DNA from: Ruegeria atlantica
GTDB taxonomy: Bacteria > Pseudomonadota > Alphaproteobacteria > Rhodobacterales > Rhodobacteraceae
Assembly: GCF_013032005.1 (NCBI RefSeq)
Contig: NZ_WQBE01000010.1
Location: 1 to 64,000, forward strand
Reading direction: 5' to 3'
Length of the DNA stretch: 64,000 nt
The translations under genes were made by a program, and so were the position numbers. A model generated the notes under the pieces. That model worked only from the letters and a program-made list of their open reading frames with translations, did not search any database and was not told the origin of the DNA. How positions within the stretch are numbered: the first letter of the stretch is position 1; each line of letters starts with the position of its first letter. Below are positions 8,761 through 17,573 of this stretch, one piece after another.

Positions 8761-9717
8761 TCATTCAGACGCCTCCAAACCAGTCGGAACTGGAATTTTC
8801 TCGCTAACCAAAGACATGTCTGACATCAGCGCAACAGTTTCCAAGACTGCAGCAAAGTCTTGTTGCAAGTATTCTTCAGGATTATGCTGCACAGATGCCG
8901 CGCCAAAATGGGCTTGATAGGCTTCCCGTGTCGCTGCGGTTACAGGCATCGTAACACCCCAATTGCGAGCCGCTTCCAAACCCAAATCCAAATCTTTGCG
9001 CATCAACTCCGGAGTAAAAGTTGTCGCCCAATCCAGGTTCACCAGTGCATTAGATTTATACTGCGTAAAAACGGAGCCCATCACGGAGCTATTTATGAAT
9101 GAGAGAAAAGCATGCCGTGAGATTCCAGCTTTTTCGCAAAGAAGGGTGATCTCTGCTAGGTTTTGCGTCACGACACCAAGGAAGACATTATGAGCAATTT
9201 TGCAAACGCGAGAAAGCTCTCCTTCACCGACATAACTGACGCCACGACCTGCGATTTCATCAAGAAGATGCTCAACCTTTTCGAATGCATCTCTCGGCCC
9301 TGATGACACTGCACTCAGCTTACCAGCTCGCACACATTTTCCGTTGCCGCTAACGGGGGCAGCAACTAATTGCGCACCACGGGCGCTAAGGCGCTCGCGA
9401 AGCTCCGCCGACTGCTCAACACTAATCGAAGAGCAGTCAACGAAAATGGAGGGCGTTTCATCACCGGACAAGACTCCATTTTCCCCAAAATACACTTGGT
9501 TAACGTCCTTCCCGGTAGAGACCATTGTAAAGAGGACATCACAAGAACTAAGCGAGCTAGGCGAACCAACCAATGTTGCCCCCATCTCCACGAGCGGCTC
9601 AGCCTTTGCCTTGGTGCGATTCCATACGTGAACATCGTGGCCGGCAACCACTAGGCGTTCAGCCATCGGATAACCCATTCGCCCAAAACCAATCCAGCCA
9701 ATTTTAAGTTTTTTCAC
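8761..9717 (-). CDS. 3-hydroxyisobutyrate dehydrogenase-family NAD(P)-dependent oxidoreductase
   Basis: A 318-residue beta-hydroxyacid dehydrogenase. It has an N-terminal Rossmann motif IGWIGFGRMGYPMAERL, the family substrate-binding segments FVDCSSIS and APVSGNGKC, and the catalytic lysine region CKIAHNVFLG (Lys in place of the usual KLxxN context). The family oxidises 3-hydroxyisobutyrate, tartronate semialdehyde-related acids or similar compounds; the substrate here is unknown. The start is GTG at 9717 with AGGAG eight bases before it. It is the first gene of the minus-strand cluster and divergent from lacI. Two copies of the putative LacI-type operator lie in the shared intergenic region. 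A 195-base gap separates it from the M24 gene. Confidence 0.87.
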   Translation of the reverse strand: MKKLKIGWIGFGRMGYPMAERLVVAGHDVHVWNRTKAKAEPLVEMGATLVGSPSSLSSCDVLFTMVSTGKDVNQVYFGENGVLSGDETPSIFVDCSSISVEQSAELRERLSARGAQLVAAPVSGNGKCVRAGKLSAVSSGPRDAFEKVEHLLDEIAGRGVSYVGEGELSRVCKIAHNVFLGVVTQNLAEITLLCEKAGISRHAFLSFINSSVMGSVFTQYKSNALVNLDWATTFTPELMRKDLDLGLEAARNWGVTMPVTAATREAYQAHFGAASVQHNPEEYLQQDFAAVLETVALMSDMSLVSEKIPVPTGLEASE

Positions 9718-9798
9718 CCTAGATACTCCTCTTTCTAGCCTGAGCTCTGACCCGGACTAGCCATCCGCTCTGCGCAAACAAGAATCACCGTAAGCTAC

Positions 9799-9810
9799 GC
9801 AATCGTTTGC
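9799..9810. promoter_or_regulatory. LacI-family operator copy 1
   Basis: GCAATCGTTTGC, a near-palindrome centred on CG, as expected for LacI/GalR-type regulators. It lies 82 bases upstream of the hydroxyacid dehydrogenase start and 108 bases before lacI. The identical 12-mer occurs at 9850 and 11002. Confidence 0.75.
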
Positions 9811-9849
9811 ATGATAGAGATGTCACGACCCCCCAGTCAATACCCTTTA

Positions 9850-9861
9850 GCAATCGTTTGC
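9850..9861. promoter_or_regulatory. LacI-family operator copy 2
   Basis: Exact copy of GCAATCGTTTGC, 51 bases from copy 1 centre to centre. The spacing is close to five helical turns, which would allow cooperative binding between the two divergent promoters. It lies 57 bases upstream of the lacI start and so suits autoregulation. Confidence 0.75.
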
Positions 9862-9917
9862 ACACCTTTTCAACATATGGCAAAGTGGATCAAAGGACAG
9901 CCAACGGACCACAAGCA

Positions 9918-10949
9918 ATGAGCAATCGTGTTACTCTAAAAGACATTGCCCGCGAGGCAGGTGTCCATGTTTCAACCGTATCAAGAGCCTTAGACCCCAA
10001 CTCCAATATTTCATTGACTAACGAAGTCTCCTCACGCGTTCGCAAAGCAGCAAAGAAGCTTGGATATCGCCCAAACCGGTTGGCCGCTGGACTTCGCACG
10101 AACCGATCTATGTCTATCGGAGTGATGATTCCAGATATTGCCAACACCATGTTTCCCCCCATTGTAAGGGGCATCGAATCCGTCCTGGAACCCCTTGGAT
10201 ACGCGACAATCGTTGTGAATACAGACAACGATCCAGATCGTGAGCACCGCTTGACTGAAGTTCTCAGGGAGCGTGGCGTTGACGGGATCATCAATGTTGC
10301 TGCAATGCGTTCTGACCCAGGATTGTCAAATGTTGTCGATCAGGGAACACCTGTTGTCACACTCAACAGAAGACTGGATCAATCGCCAATTCCATATGTT
10401 GTAAGTGACGAAAAATCCGGAATAAATCTAATTTTAAAACATCTTTTTGAACTCGGACATAGATCCGTCGGTCACATCGCCGGACCGAAAGAGTTTTCCA
10501 CTGGCAACGCCCGTGCGATGGCATACAAAGAAGCCTGTGAACAGCTAGGGTTAGCGGAAAGCTCTACAGTTATTTCTTACGCAAAAAGTTTTGATGAAAC
10601 AGAGGGGCAGCGGTGCGTATTGGAACTACTGCAGAATTGTCCAACCATAACTGCAATAGTTTGCGCCAACGACCGACTTGCATTCGGTGCCTACCTAGGA
10701 CTTCAGGCAGAGGGACTGAGCATACCAGAGGATGTTTCTGTAACCGGCTTCAATGATATGCCAATGCTCGACCTAGTGCGCCCAAAAATGACAACAATAC
10801 GTGTGCAGAAGTTTGAAGCTGGCCGCGCAAGCGCGGAGTTGTTACTCAAGTCCATTCGAGGCGACAACCACGGTGCGGTGGGCACAGTCCTCCCAGTTGA
10901 GCTGAAAGTTCGAGATAGTACATCTGAACCACGAGAAACCCCCGATTGA
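9918..10949 (+). CDS. LacI/GalR-family transcriptional regulator
   Basis: A 343-residue regulator. The N-terminal helix-turn-helix VTLKDIAREAGVHVSTVSRAL (residues 4-24, abridged) and hinge LGYRPNRLAAGLRT are followed by a periplasmic-binding-protein-like effector domain, with IGVMIPDIANTMF and the C-terminal VSVTGFNDMPML. The ATG at 9918 is preferred because it places the HTH at the usual distance from the N-terminus; an in-frame upstream extension of 37 codons has no family similarity. It is divergent from the catabolic cluster and followed by pckA. Identical operator-like sites occur on both sides of it, so it probably controls both directions and itself. The effector is unknown. Confidence 0.93.
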   Translation: MSNRVTLKDIAREAGVHVSTVSRALDPNSNISLTNEVSSRVRKAAKKLGYRPNRLAAGLRTNRSMSIGVMIPDIANTMFPPIVRGIESVLEPLGYATIVVNTDNDPDREHRLTEVLRERGVDGIINVAAMRSDPGLSNVVDQGTPVVTLNRRLDQSPIPYVVSDEKSGINLILKHLFELGHRSVGHIAGPKEFSTGNARAMAYKEACEQLGLAESSTVISYAKSFDETEGQRCVLELLQNCPTITAIVCANDRLAFGAYLGLQAEGLSIPEDVSVTGFNDMPMLDLVRPKMTTIRVQKFEAGRASAELLLKSIRGDNHGAVGTVLPVELKVRDSTSEPRETPD

Positions 10950-11001
10950 CCGTGAAACTGAGCAGCTTGATGCACCAATGAAGCGACACAAAGAAGTTTG
11001 T

Positions 11002-11013
11002 GCAATCGTTTGC
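11002..11013. promoter_or_regulatory. LacI-family operator copy 3, upstream of pckA
   Basis: A third exact GCAATCGTTTGC, in the 174 bases between the lacI stop and the chosen pckA start. Its presence links PEP carboxykinase expression to the same regulator as the oxoacid dehydrogenase cluster. T-rich sequence follows directly. Confidence 0.75.
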
Positions 11014-11123
11014 ATTTTTTTTAGCATTCCGCTAACTTAACCTCAAATCAGAACCGCAAGGTCTTGAAGCAACCAAAACTCGTGACGAGCGAAGCTATAC
11101 ATACAATTAGATGCGGAGACGAC

Positions 11124-12710
11124 ATGTTGGAAATCGGGCCACACAATAAAGAGGCGAGCATAAAAAACCTGGGGCTCGTCACCAAAAGAGCAAGGTACAA
11201 CGCTCGCGAGACCCCCCTACTCGAAACAGCTTTGCAAAGGAACGAGGGCAGACTAAGTCGCAGTGGCGGATTGGTAGTGTCAACCGGTCAGTACACGGGG
11301 CGATCCCCAAGTGACAAACACATCGTTGATGAAAAAACCTCGACGCAAAGCATTTGGTGGGAAGGGAACAACAGAATTTCGCCAGAGCATTTTGAAATAC
11401 TAAAGACCGATCTTTTTGACTACTTAAAGTCTTGCGAGGTTGAGGTTCAGGATCTGGAATGTGGCGCTGATTCAGAGAATTCTGTTTCTGTAAGACTAGT
11501 TGCAGAGTTAAGCTGGCACGCGCTTTTTCTTCGCCATCTTTTGCGCCGTCCTGACCTGAGAGAAACTTCAACCTATGTTCCAGATTACACGATTGTAAAT
11601 GCACCAGGCTTTAAAGCAGACCCCAAACGGCATGGCACCAAATCTGAGACTGTTATCGTCATTAGTTTTGATCAGAAAATTGTCCTAATTGGGGGTACGG
11701 AATACGCAGGTGAGAACAAGAAGGCCGCTTTCACCATCATGAACCACATATATCCTGCAGTAGGGATTCTTCCGATGCATTGTTCAGCCACAGACGCAAA
11801 GGATGGAGTAAGTGGCTCAGCTATTTTCTTTGGACTTTCCGGGACAGGAAAAACAACACTGTCGTCAGACCCAACAAGGTTACTAATAGGAGACGACGAA
11901 CACGGGTGGTCAGATTCCGGCGTTTTCAACTTTGAAGGTGGCTGCTATGCAAAGACTATAAAATTATCACGCGAAGCTGAACCTGACATTTGGCATGCCA
12001 CACATTCTCCGGCGACTGTACTAGAGAATGTGGTAATCGATCCAGAATCCCGCCAACTAGATTTAGACGATAATAAGCACACCGAAAACACTCGCGCGGC
12101 TTACCCGTTGAGCATTCTTAATAACACCTCTCCAGATTCAAAGGGTGCAGCGCCCAAAAACATCTTTCTTTTAACTTGCGACGCATATGGGGTTACGCCT
12201 CCAGTGTCCCGTCTGACACCTAAACAGGCTCGTACCTTTTTTCTCCTCGGCTTCACTTCCAAAGTTGCCGGAACAGAGCGAGGGGTAGTAGGAGCTACTC
12301 CAACCTTCTCGACTTGCTTTGGAGCCCCCTTCCTAACTCGGAATCCGGAGGTCTATGCTGATATGTTTGAGGACAGAGTATCACGGAGCGACGCAAAAGT
12401 CTGGCTGATCAATACTGGCTGGACTGGCGGGGGTGCCCAAAATGGCAAACGAATGCCGATAAGAGTGACAAGATTGTTAATCAATGCGGTACTGGACGGC
12501 GACTTTGAGGCGGTGAGTTTCCGTCGCGATCCGCTTTGGGGAACAATGGTTCCGGAAACTGGGCCGCGAGGGACGGTACAATACCTCAACCCCCGATCAA
12601 ATTGGGAGGATAAAGACGAGTATGACAAAGCTTCCGCCGATCTGGCTTCAATGATCTCACAACGCCTTCTTGATCAAGGAATCGAAAACGATCTCATTGG
12701 CCAGTTCTGA
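11124..12710 (+). CDS. pckA: Phosphoenolpyruvate carboxykinase (ATP)
   Basis: ATP-dependent PEP carboxykinase converts oxaloacetate and ATP to PEP, CO2 and ADP, the entry step of gluconeogenesis. The protein shows TGQYTGRSPSDKHIV, the P-loop GLSGTGKTTLS, the metal-site segment LIGDDEHGWSD, FNFEGGCYAK and NTGWTGGGAQNGKRM, all characteristic of the family. I chose ATG 11124 (528 residues) because GGAG precedes it at good spacing; a TTG 60 bases upstream (548 residues) is possible but weaker. A LacI-type operator upstream suggests this is a regulated copy. It would supply PEP while the adjacent cluster degrades its substrate. Whether the organism has another pckA cannot be seen. Confidence 0.93.
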   Translation: MLEIGPHNKEASIKNLGLVTKRARYNARETPLLETALQRNEGRLSRSGGLVVSTGQYTGRSPSDKHIVDEKTSTQSIWWEGNNRISPEHFEILKTDLFDYLKSCEVEVQDLECGADSENSVSVRLVAELSWHALFLRHLLRRPDLRETSTYVPDYTIVNAPGFKADPKRHGTKSETVIVISFDQKIVLIGGTEYAGENKKAAFTIMNHIYPAVGILPMHCSATDAKDGVSGSAIFFGLSGTGKTTLSSDPTRLLIGDDEHGWSDSGVFNFEGGCYAKTIKLSREAEPDIWHATHSPATVLENVVIDPESRQLDLDDNKHTENTRAAYPLSILNNTSPDSKGAAPKNIFLLTCDAYGVTPPVSRLTPKQARTFFLLGFTSKVAGTERGVVGATPTFSTCFGAPFLTRNPEVYADMFEDRVSRSDAKVWLINTGWTGGGAQNGKRMPIRVTRLLINAVLDGDFEAVSFRRDPLWGTMVPETGPRGTVQYLNPRSNWEDKDEYDKASADLASMISQRLLDQGIENDLIGQF

Positions 12711-13097
12711 CAATAATGAAACCCGAGAGATTCGGCTAAAGTTCAGTTGCCAAGGAAAATCCAGGGAACAAAAAAAACCCTGCTACAATCAACTTAGGAC
12801 CCAGACCCTTCAGGGCGATGCGGATATCTCTTCCGCCGAATGGTGCTCGCGTGTCTTGCATCACACATTGTTGATGATCTAATAGGCGATCGATCTGTCG
12901 GTCCCAATTTTCAGTATTATCGCAAATCTGTGACACTTGCGTTGAACCAAGAGACCTTCCGTTTTGCATTCCTTCGAATCGAGGTCATAGGTGCTAAACG
13001 GAAGCAACTTGGGCCGTAGATCTCAGTATCATCATTTTCGGACGCTTGTCTTCGCGTGGGATTCTCTACACTCAGAATACAGAGTCAAATTATGTGA
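12711..13097. other. Intergenic, no recognisable gene
   Basis: About 390 bases between pckA and the decayed TetR gene. Short open frames exist on both strands but none resembles a family I know or has a convincing ribosome-binding site. No clear terminator hairpin was seen after pckA. Confidence 0.5.
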
Positions 13098-13666
13098 CTA
13101 TTTCAAGCTAAAAGATCTACAGAATGGCATCTTAGATTGACTGCGCCTGCTAACCAACCTTGATAAGATAAGCCAAAGTGACGACGCCTGCCAAAATGGC
13201 AAATCTTTGGGAGCCGCATTCTTGGGCACCCACGTCCTGAAGTAGTGATGCGACCCAGGAGATAGCGGTGGAGTTTTAGTTTTTCGTGTCGCCCGTGCCA
13301 CGCGTGATTTCCGAACGCAGCGCGGTAAACGGGCAACCTTGCCCTTTTCTTTTACGTGCGCAAGGGAAAGATGGGTCCTAATGTGTTTCGCGCGCGCTGC
13401 GCGCCTGCTACTGTCGGTCGTGGCGTTCTCCACCGGCCCCAAAGCGCGGTCAACTGCTCGACCAATTGCATTCGTTACATGTTCGTCCTTGCCGGAATAT
13501 GGCGATAGAAACCGCCATGGGTTATTCTTGCCTTTTGCATGATTTCAGACACGCTTGTTTCAGCAATTCCCTGATCAAGAAACAACTCTGCCGCAACATA
13601 AATGATTTTTTCATGGGAATTCCGTTTCTCGGCCTTCGATTTCTTGGGCATCGGCAAACCTTGCAC
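13098..13666 (-). pseudogene. TetR/AcrR-family regulator, frameshifted
   Basis: The N-terminal part, from 13666, reads as a TetR helix-turn-helix (IIYVAAELFLDQGIAETSVSE, abridged, then ARITHGGFYRHIPARTNM) and stops at about 13475. In the next frame the reading continues as VTNAIGRAVDRALGPVENATTD, which fits the region after the HTH in this family. A single frameshift near 13475 therefore breaks the gene. The rest, to about 13098, is low in similarity. It is divergent from the NmrA-like reductase and an inverted repeat lies between them, so this was probably the local repressor. Loss of the repressor would leave the neighbouring genes unregulated. A sequencing error is the alternative. Confidence 0.7.
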
Positions 13667-13705
13667 ATGGGGTTGACAGTTAAGATGAGAGGCATCATCA
13701 ATGAA

Positions 13706-13729
13706 TTTAGATTACAATTATCATCTAAA
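13706..13729. promoter_or_regulatory. Candidate TetR-type operator
   Basis: A 24-base near-palindrome with arms TTTAGAT and ATCTAAA (perfect 7-base arms, 10-base centre that is also partly symmetric). It ends 5 bases before the NmrA-like start, so a bound protein would block its ribosome-binding site and promoter. It lies in the shared upstream region of the decayed TetR gene. Confidence 0.5.
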
Positions 13730-13734
13730 GGTTC

Positions 13735-14859
13735 ATGATGCCCTCTTCGCCCAAGATCCTTGTCACCTCTGCCGCGGGGCGCGTTGGACGTGATACTGTG
13801 AAACAACTGCTGCAAGACGGCCATGAAGTGCGCGCCTTCGTGCATCGTCAGGACTGGAGATCTGATGAGCTAGAGGCCATGGGAGCCGAGGTTGTTCTTG
13901 GAAACCTATTTGACTTTAACGACCTAGCCAATGCTATGACAGAGGTCCGTCAGGCGTTTCACATTCCTCCATTTGCACCGCATCTGTTGCACAACACGAT
14001 GTTGGTTTGCCTCGCCGCCCAAAAGGCGGGGCTTGAAGCTCTAGTGTTGCTTTCTGGTTGGAATCCAAGTCCAGAACACCCGTCAATGCTCACCCGAGAA
14101 CATTGGATCGCCAACAATATTGCGCGATGGATGCCTGATGTCAGTGTTATTCACCTGAATCCCGGCATCTTTGCTTTCACCTATCTGTTGACGGTGCCTA
14201 TTACACGCAAGCTGGGTGTGCTGCCGCTACCCTTTGGAAGCGGTGCGAATGCCCCAGTTTCCGAAAGAGATATCGCACGTTGCGCTGCCGCTTTGCTGTC
14301 AAACCCTTCCGCTTTTGCCGGTACAACGTGGCGGCCCACAGGTCCCGCACTTCTGACACCGTCAGATGTGGCCGATATTCTCTGCGATGTGTTCGACCGT
14401 CGAGTCAAATACCAACCGATTTCATTCAAGATGTTTTCCAAGGCGGCACGCGCCATGGGGTTTTCGGATTTCGATTCCTACAATCTGCGCCACTATGCCA
14501 AGGAAATCGCTGAGGGTGCCTTTGCCATCGGCGCGCCGACCAATCATGTCATGCAGCTGACAGGCGCCCCGGCCGAAAGCTTTCGCGACACAGCCGCGCG
14601 ATACGCCGCCGATGTGAAACGCCTGGCCCCGAATGTCCACGATACCTCAACCCTTGGGGCGATGGGTTTCATGGTGAAAATGCTTCTGACACCTGCACCC
14701 AATTTCCGCGATCTGGCGGCTTTCGAAGGCCACGCCCGGCTCTCGGCGCCGCATCTTGGACACCAGAATCCAGATTGGCAGGCTGCCGCAAAGAACGAGA
14801 GGCTGCTCCTTCTGGACCGTGCCAACCCTATGCCTGATCAGCCCGGCCATGTCACCTGA
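13735..14859 (+). CDS. NmrA-like NAD(P)-binding reductase/epimerase-family protein
   Basis: A 374-residue atypical short-chain dehydrogenase-like protein. The N-terminal Rossmann motif is ILVTSAAGRVGRDTVKQLL (about residues 7-25), followed by GHEVRAFVHRQ, as in NmrA/YtfG-type proteins. The C-terminal 100 residues (after about 275) extend beyond the usual length and have no motif I recognise. The catalytic YxxxK of classical SDRs is not obvious. It starts a plus-strand group with carbonic anhydrase, a membrane protein and an alpha/beta hydrolase. Regulation was probably by the divergent, now frameshifted, TetR gene. Substrate unknown. Confidence 0.78.
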   Translation: MMPSSPKILVTSAAGRVGRDTVKQLLQDGHEVRAFVHRQDWRSDELEAMGAEVVLGNLFDFNDLANAMTEVRQAFHIPPFAPHLLHNTMLVCLAAQKAGLEALVLLSGWNPSPEHPSMLTREHWIANNIARWMPDVSVIHLNPGIFAFTYLLTVPITRKLGVLPLPFGSGANAPVSERDIARCAAALLSNPSAFAGTTWRPTGPALLTPSDVADILCDVFDRRVKYQPISFKMFSKAARAMGFSDFDSYNLRHYAKEIAEGAFAIGAPTNHVMQLTGAPAESFRDTAARYAADVKRLAPNVHDTSTLGAMGFMVKMLLTPAPNFRDLAAFEGHARLSAPHLGHQNPDWQAAAKNERLLLLDRANPMPDQPGHVT

Positions 14860-14895
14860 ACCAGCAAACTATTTCCAACCCCAAGGAGACATTAA

Positions 14896-15441
14896 ATGTC
14901 AGCAAACCCGCTTCTGATCGAACGTAACCGGGCGTTCGCCGATGACTTTACCCAGCACGACATGCCTGCGCTGCCGAAACTGGGAACGATGGTCCTCACG
15001 TGTATCGATGCTCGGGTTGATCCCGCGCATGTACTGGGGCTGGAGCTCGGGGACGCCGTGGTTTTTCGCAACAACGGCGGACGGGTGACCACCGCCTTTA
15101 TCGACGAGGTGGCCGCGCTTGCACTGCTAGTGGCCAAAATGACAGAGATGCCAGAAGCAAAGTTTGATATCGTGTTGATGCAACACACGAAATGTGGCGC
15201 CGAATTCTTTAGCAACCCGGATCTTGCCAGCACCCTGAAGGACAAAATCGGTGTGGATGTATCCGCCAATGCAATTACAGATCAGAAGTCTGACTTGAAG
15301 GGCGATATCGACCGCCTCAAGGCTGCAACAAAGTTGTCTGGCACTCTGAGTGTCTCAGCGGTGCTGTATGACGTGGAGACAGGCCTGATTGAGGAGATCG
15401 CGCCAAGCCGGACACTTTCAGACCTTCGCAACCACGTTTGA
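14896..15441 (+). CDS. Beta-class carbonic anhydrase
   Basis: A 181-residue beta carbonic anhydrase-like protein that would interconvert CO2 and bicarbonate. The zinc ligands are visible as Cys36-x-Asp38-x-Arg40 (TCIDARVDP) and His97-x-x-Cys100 (QHTKCG), and FRNNGGRVT matches the conserved active-site loop. It is at the short end of the family. The ATG follows AAGGAGACATTAA, a strong ribosome-binding site. It lies between the NmrA-like gene and a membrane protein gene that starts just after its stop. A role in CO2 hydration is known for the family; why it is in this cluster is unclear. Confidence 0.85.
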   Translation: MSANPLLIERNRAFADDFTQHDMPALPKLGTMVLTCIDARVDPAHVLGLELGDAVVFRNNGGRVTTAFIDEVAALALLVAKMTEMPEAKFDIVLMQHTKCGAEFFSNPDLASTLKDKIGVDVSANAITDQKSDLKGDIDRLKAATKLSGTLSVSAVLYDVETGLIEEIAPSRTLSDLRNHV

Positions 15442-15455
15442 AATGCGGCGCTGGG

Positions 15456-16199
15456 ATGCTGAATTTCTATGAATTCTACGTATCTGCCTTTGCAGTGGCA
15501 CTACCGGTTCTCTCGGTGGCCGTCGGCATGATCGGGGCCATGCGCAGCGACCTCTCTGCTAACAAGATCGGTATTTTCCTTGTGATTGCTGGGATGCTCT
15601 TTGGAGTGTGGTACGCTTGGGCTTTGCCTCTTTCACTGGGAGGGACATTCAATGTCCCCGCAACTTTTGGTGACCCACCAGTTGTGCTGATGTTTCTCTT
15701 TGGTGCATCGGCCCTGATCTGGGTCATGGCCTGGTGGACGCCGCTTGGCCGCCAGATTTCCGAGGCAACGCCGCTAAGCGCCATCGCCGCCTTCCAGATC
15801 CCACGCGTGATGGGCGGGCTTTTCCTAATCGGTTGGTGGACGGGTGACATCCCGGCGATGTTCGCCTTTCCTGCCGGCCTGGGCGACATCTGGGCCGGAA
15901 TTGCAAGCTGGAAAGCAAGCCGCGCATTGCAACAGTCAGCGCCGAATGCACATCGGCTACTGGCGCGAGCAATCGCCATCGGCATTGCCGATTTCATCCT
16001 TGCAGTTCTGCTTGGCATCGTAACCTCGGAGGGGTTCGCGCATCTGTTCCACCATAACGCGCCGAATATCATTAACGACCACCCACTGGCGTTCTTCCCG
16101 GCCTACTTTGTCCCGATCTTCCTAGGTTTTCACTTCATCGCCATCGCGCGCCTTCTGCAGGAGCGCAGGGCAGAAAGCTGCCGACATGCCAAAGTTTGA
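15456..16199 (+). CDS. Integral membrane protein of unknown function
   Basis: About 247 residues with six or more hydrophobic segments (for example VALPVLSVAVGMIGAM, IGIFLVIAGMLFGVWYAW, VVLMFLFGASALIWVMAWW, AIAIGIADFILAVLLGIV). It is therefore an inner-membrane protein. No catalytic or transport motif is recognised. The exact start is uncertain: a TTG at 15438 overlaps the carbonic anhydrase stop, while the ATG at 15456 gives a more natural N-terminus. Its 3' end overlaps the following hydrolase gene by 14 bases, which supports co-transcription and translational coupling. Confidence 0.7.
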   Translation: MLNFYEFYVSAFAVALPVLSVAVGMIGAMRSDLSANKIGIFLVIAGMLFGVWYAWALPLSLGGTFNVPATFGDPPVVLMFLFGASALIWVMAWWTPLGRQISEATPLSAIAAFQIPRVMGGLFLIGWWTGDIPAMFAFPAGLGDIWAGIASWKASRALQQSAPNAHRLLARAIAIGIADFILAVLLGIVTSEGFAHLFHHNAPNIINDHPLAFFPAYFVPIFLGFHFIAIARLLQERRAESCRHAKV

Positions 16200-17070
16200 A
16201 CCCGATCTGACGCTTTACCCGTTTCGTTCCAATTGGGCGACCCTCGCGGATGGATCGCACATTCATTATGTTGACGAGGGACACGGGCCGGTTCTCCTTC
16301 TGCTGCATGGCAATCCCGCCTGGTCCTTTCTCTACCGCAACATCATTCTCAATCTTCGCGGACAATTTCGCTGCATTGCCCCTGATCTCCCTGGGTTTGG
16401 ATTGTCGCAAGCTCCAGCAGGCTACGGATTCACAGCATCCGAGCAGGCACAAGCCATCGTTCAATTCGTCGATCTCCTTGGCCTTAAAGACATCGGCGTG
16501 ATGATGCAGGACTGGGGTGGTCCGATCGGCTTTTTTCTGGCGCAGACCAGACCGGAAATTGTTGAACGGCTGATCATTGGCAACACTTTTGCATGGCCGT
16601 TCACACGCATCGGGCCGCGTGTATTTTCTGCCATCATCGGTGGTATGCCGGGCCGTGTCAGCGCTGCGCTGTTCAACGGTATTGTTCGATTATTTTTCAC
16701 CCGAGGCGTCGTCACCCGTTTGGCTGATGAGGTTTGGCAAATGTACCTCGCTCCATTCCGCCGACGACAAGACAGGCGGCCGACACATGTTTTCCCAAAG
16801 CAGCTTACAGCTGCAAACGAGTTCTTGAGTGAAATCGAGCGACGCCTCCCGGAGATCGCAGACAAACGGGCGCTCATCCTGTGGGGTGACAACGACTTTG
16901 CATTTAGAGAATTCGAACGCAATCGCTTCAGGGCCATTTTTTCACACCATGTAGAGCGAGCGTTGCCTCAAGCAGGGCATTTCATTCAGGAGGACGCGCC
17001 TGACGATATATCTGAGGCAGTACGAGAGTGGTATCGTCCGGCTGTGCCGCAAACTTTAGGTATGGATTGA
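16186..17070 (+). CDS. Haloalkane dehalogenase-like alpha/beta hydrolase
   Basis: A 294-residue alpha/beta hydrolase with the features of haloalkane dehalogenases. The oxyanion/halide segment is HGNPAWSFLYR (residues 41-51), and the nucleophile is Asp109 followed by the halide-stabilising Trp110 in MMQDWGGPIGF. An acidic residue lies in LWGDNDFAF and the catalytic histidine in QAGHFIQED near the C-terminus. An aspartate nucleophile also occurs in epoxide hydrolases and fluoroacetate dehalogenases, but DWGG with HGNP favours the haloalkane branch. It is the last gene of this group. A decayed IS begins two bases after its stop, so downstream genes of the operon may have been lost. Confidence 0.8.
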   Translation: MPKFEPDLTLYPFRSNWATLADGSHIHYVDEGHGPVLLLLHGNPAWSFLYRNIILNLRGQFRCIAPDLPGFGLSQAPAGYGFTASEQAQAIVQFVDLLGLKDIGVMMQDWGGPIGFFLAQTRPEIVERLIIGNTFAWPFTRIGPRVFSAIIGGMPGRVSAALFNGIVRLFFTRGVVTRLADEVWQMYLAPFRRRQDRRPTHVFPKQLTAANEFLSEIERRLPEIADKRALILWGDNDFAFREFERNRFRAIFSHHVERALPQAGHFIQEDAPDDISEAVREWYRPAVPQTLGMD

Positions 17071-17071
17071 C

Positions 17072-17480
17072 GAGGCTCTGTTGCAAAGCTTTGGCTGTTG
17101 ACGCACTTAGCTTATGAGTGTGAATGGCTTTCGATCCCAATTAGTCGAAAGTCGGCTCGTGATCTCGTTCAAAGGCACCCAATATCCGAAGGATGTTATC
17201 CTCTTCGCAGTGTTCTTCTAAGACCGATACGGTGTGTCGAACAGTGATCTAGAAGAAATCATGGTCGAGCGTGAGCTCGCGGTAGATCACACGACGCTAA
17301 GGCGCTGGGTGACAAAATACGCCAGCGAAATTGCCAACGTAGCGCGTAGGCGTAAGGGACCGTGTGTCCGCTCCTAGCGGATGGACCAGACCTACATCAA
17401 GGTGAAGGGCGCGTGGGTTTAGCTCTACCGAGCGGTCAAAAAACAAGGCAATCCGCTCAATTTATGCTTTTAAACGGTCG
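17072..17480 (+). mobile_element. Decayed IS6-family insertion sequence, left end only
   Basis: It begins with an IS6-type terminal inverted repeat, GGCTCTGTTGCAAAG. About 90 bases in, a transposase frame broken by stops reads as ISFKGTQYPKDVILFAVFF, then SNSDLEEIMVERELAVDHTT and later MDQTYIKVKGAWV, the start of an IS6-family DDE transposase. The sequence loses similarity after about 17450 and no right-hand terminal repeat is found. The element is therefore truncated and inactive. It forms the left border of the island of exported proteins. Its left end closely matches the outer end of the inverted IS6 remnant at 31981-32576. Confidence 0.75.
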
Positions 17481-17573
17481 GACCACATGAGCGATATTCG
17501 TTAGAGTTGTACCGAATCGCGCAAAGGGGTACGATTTTCCCATTCATATTTGTATGTTTTAGGAATTAGTACC

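Noticed and set aside
12736..12969. 77-codon minus-strand frame after pckA
   Set aside because: No family match and no upstream ribosome-binding site; not enough support for a gene.
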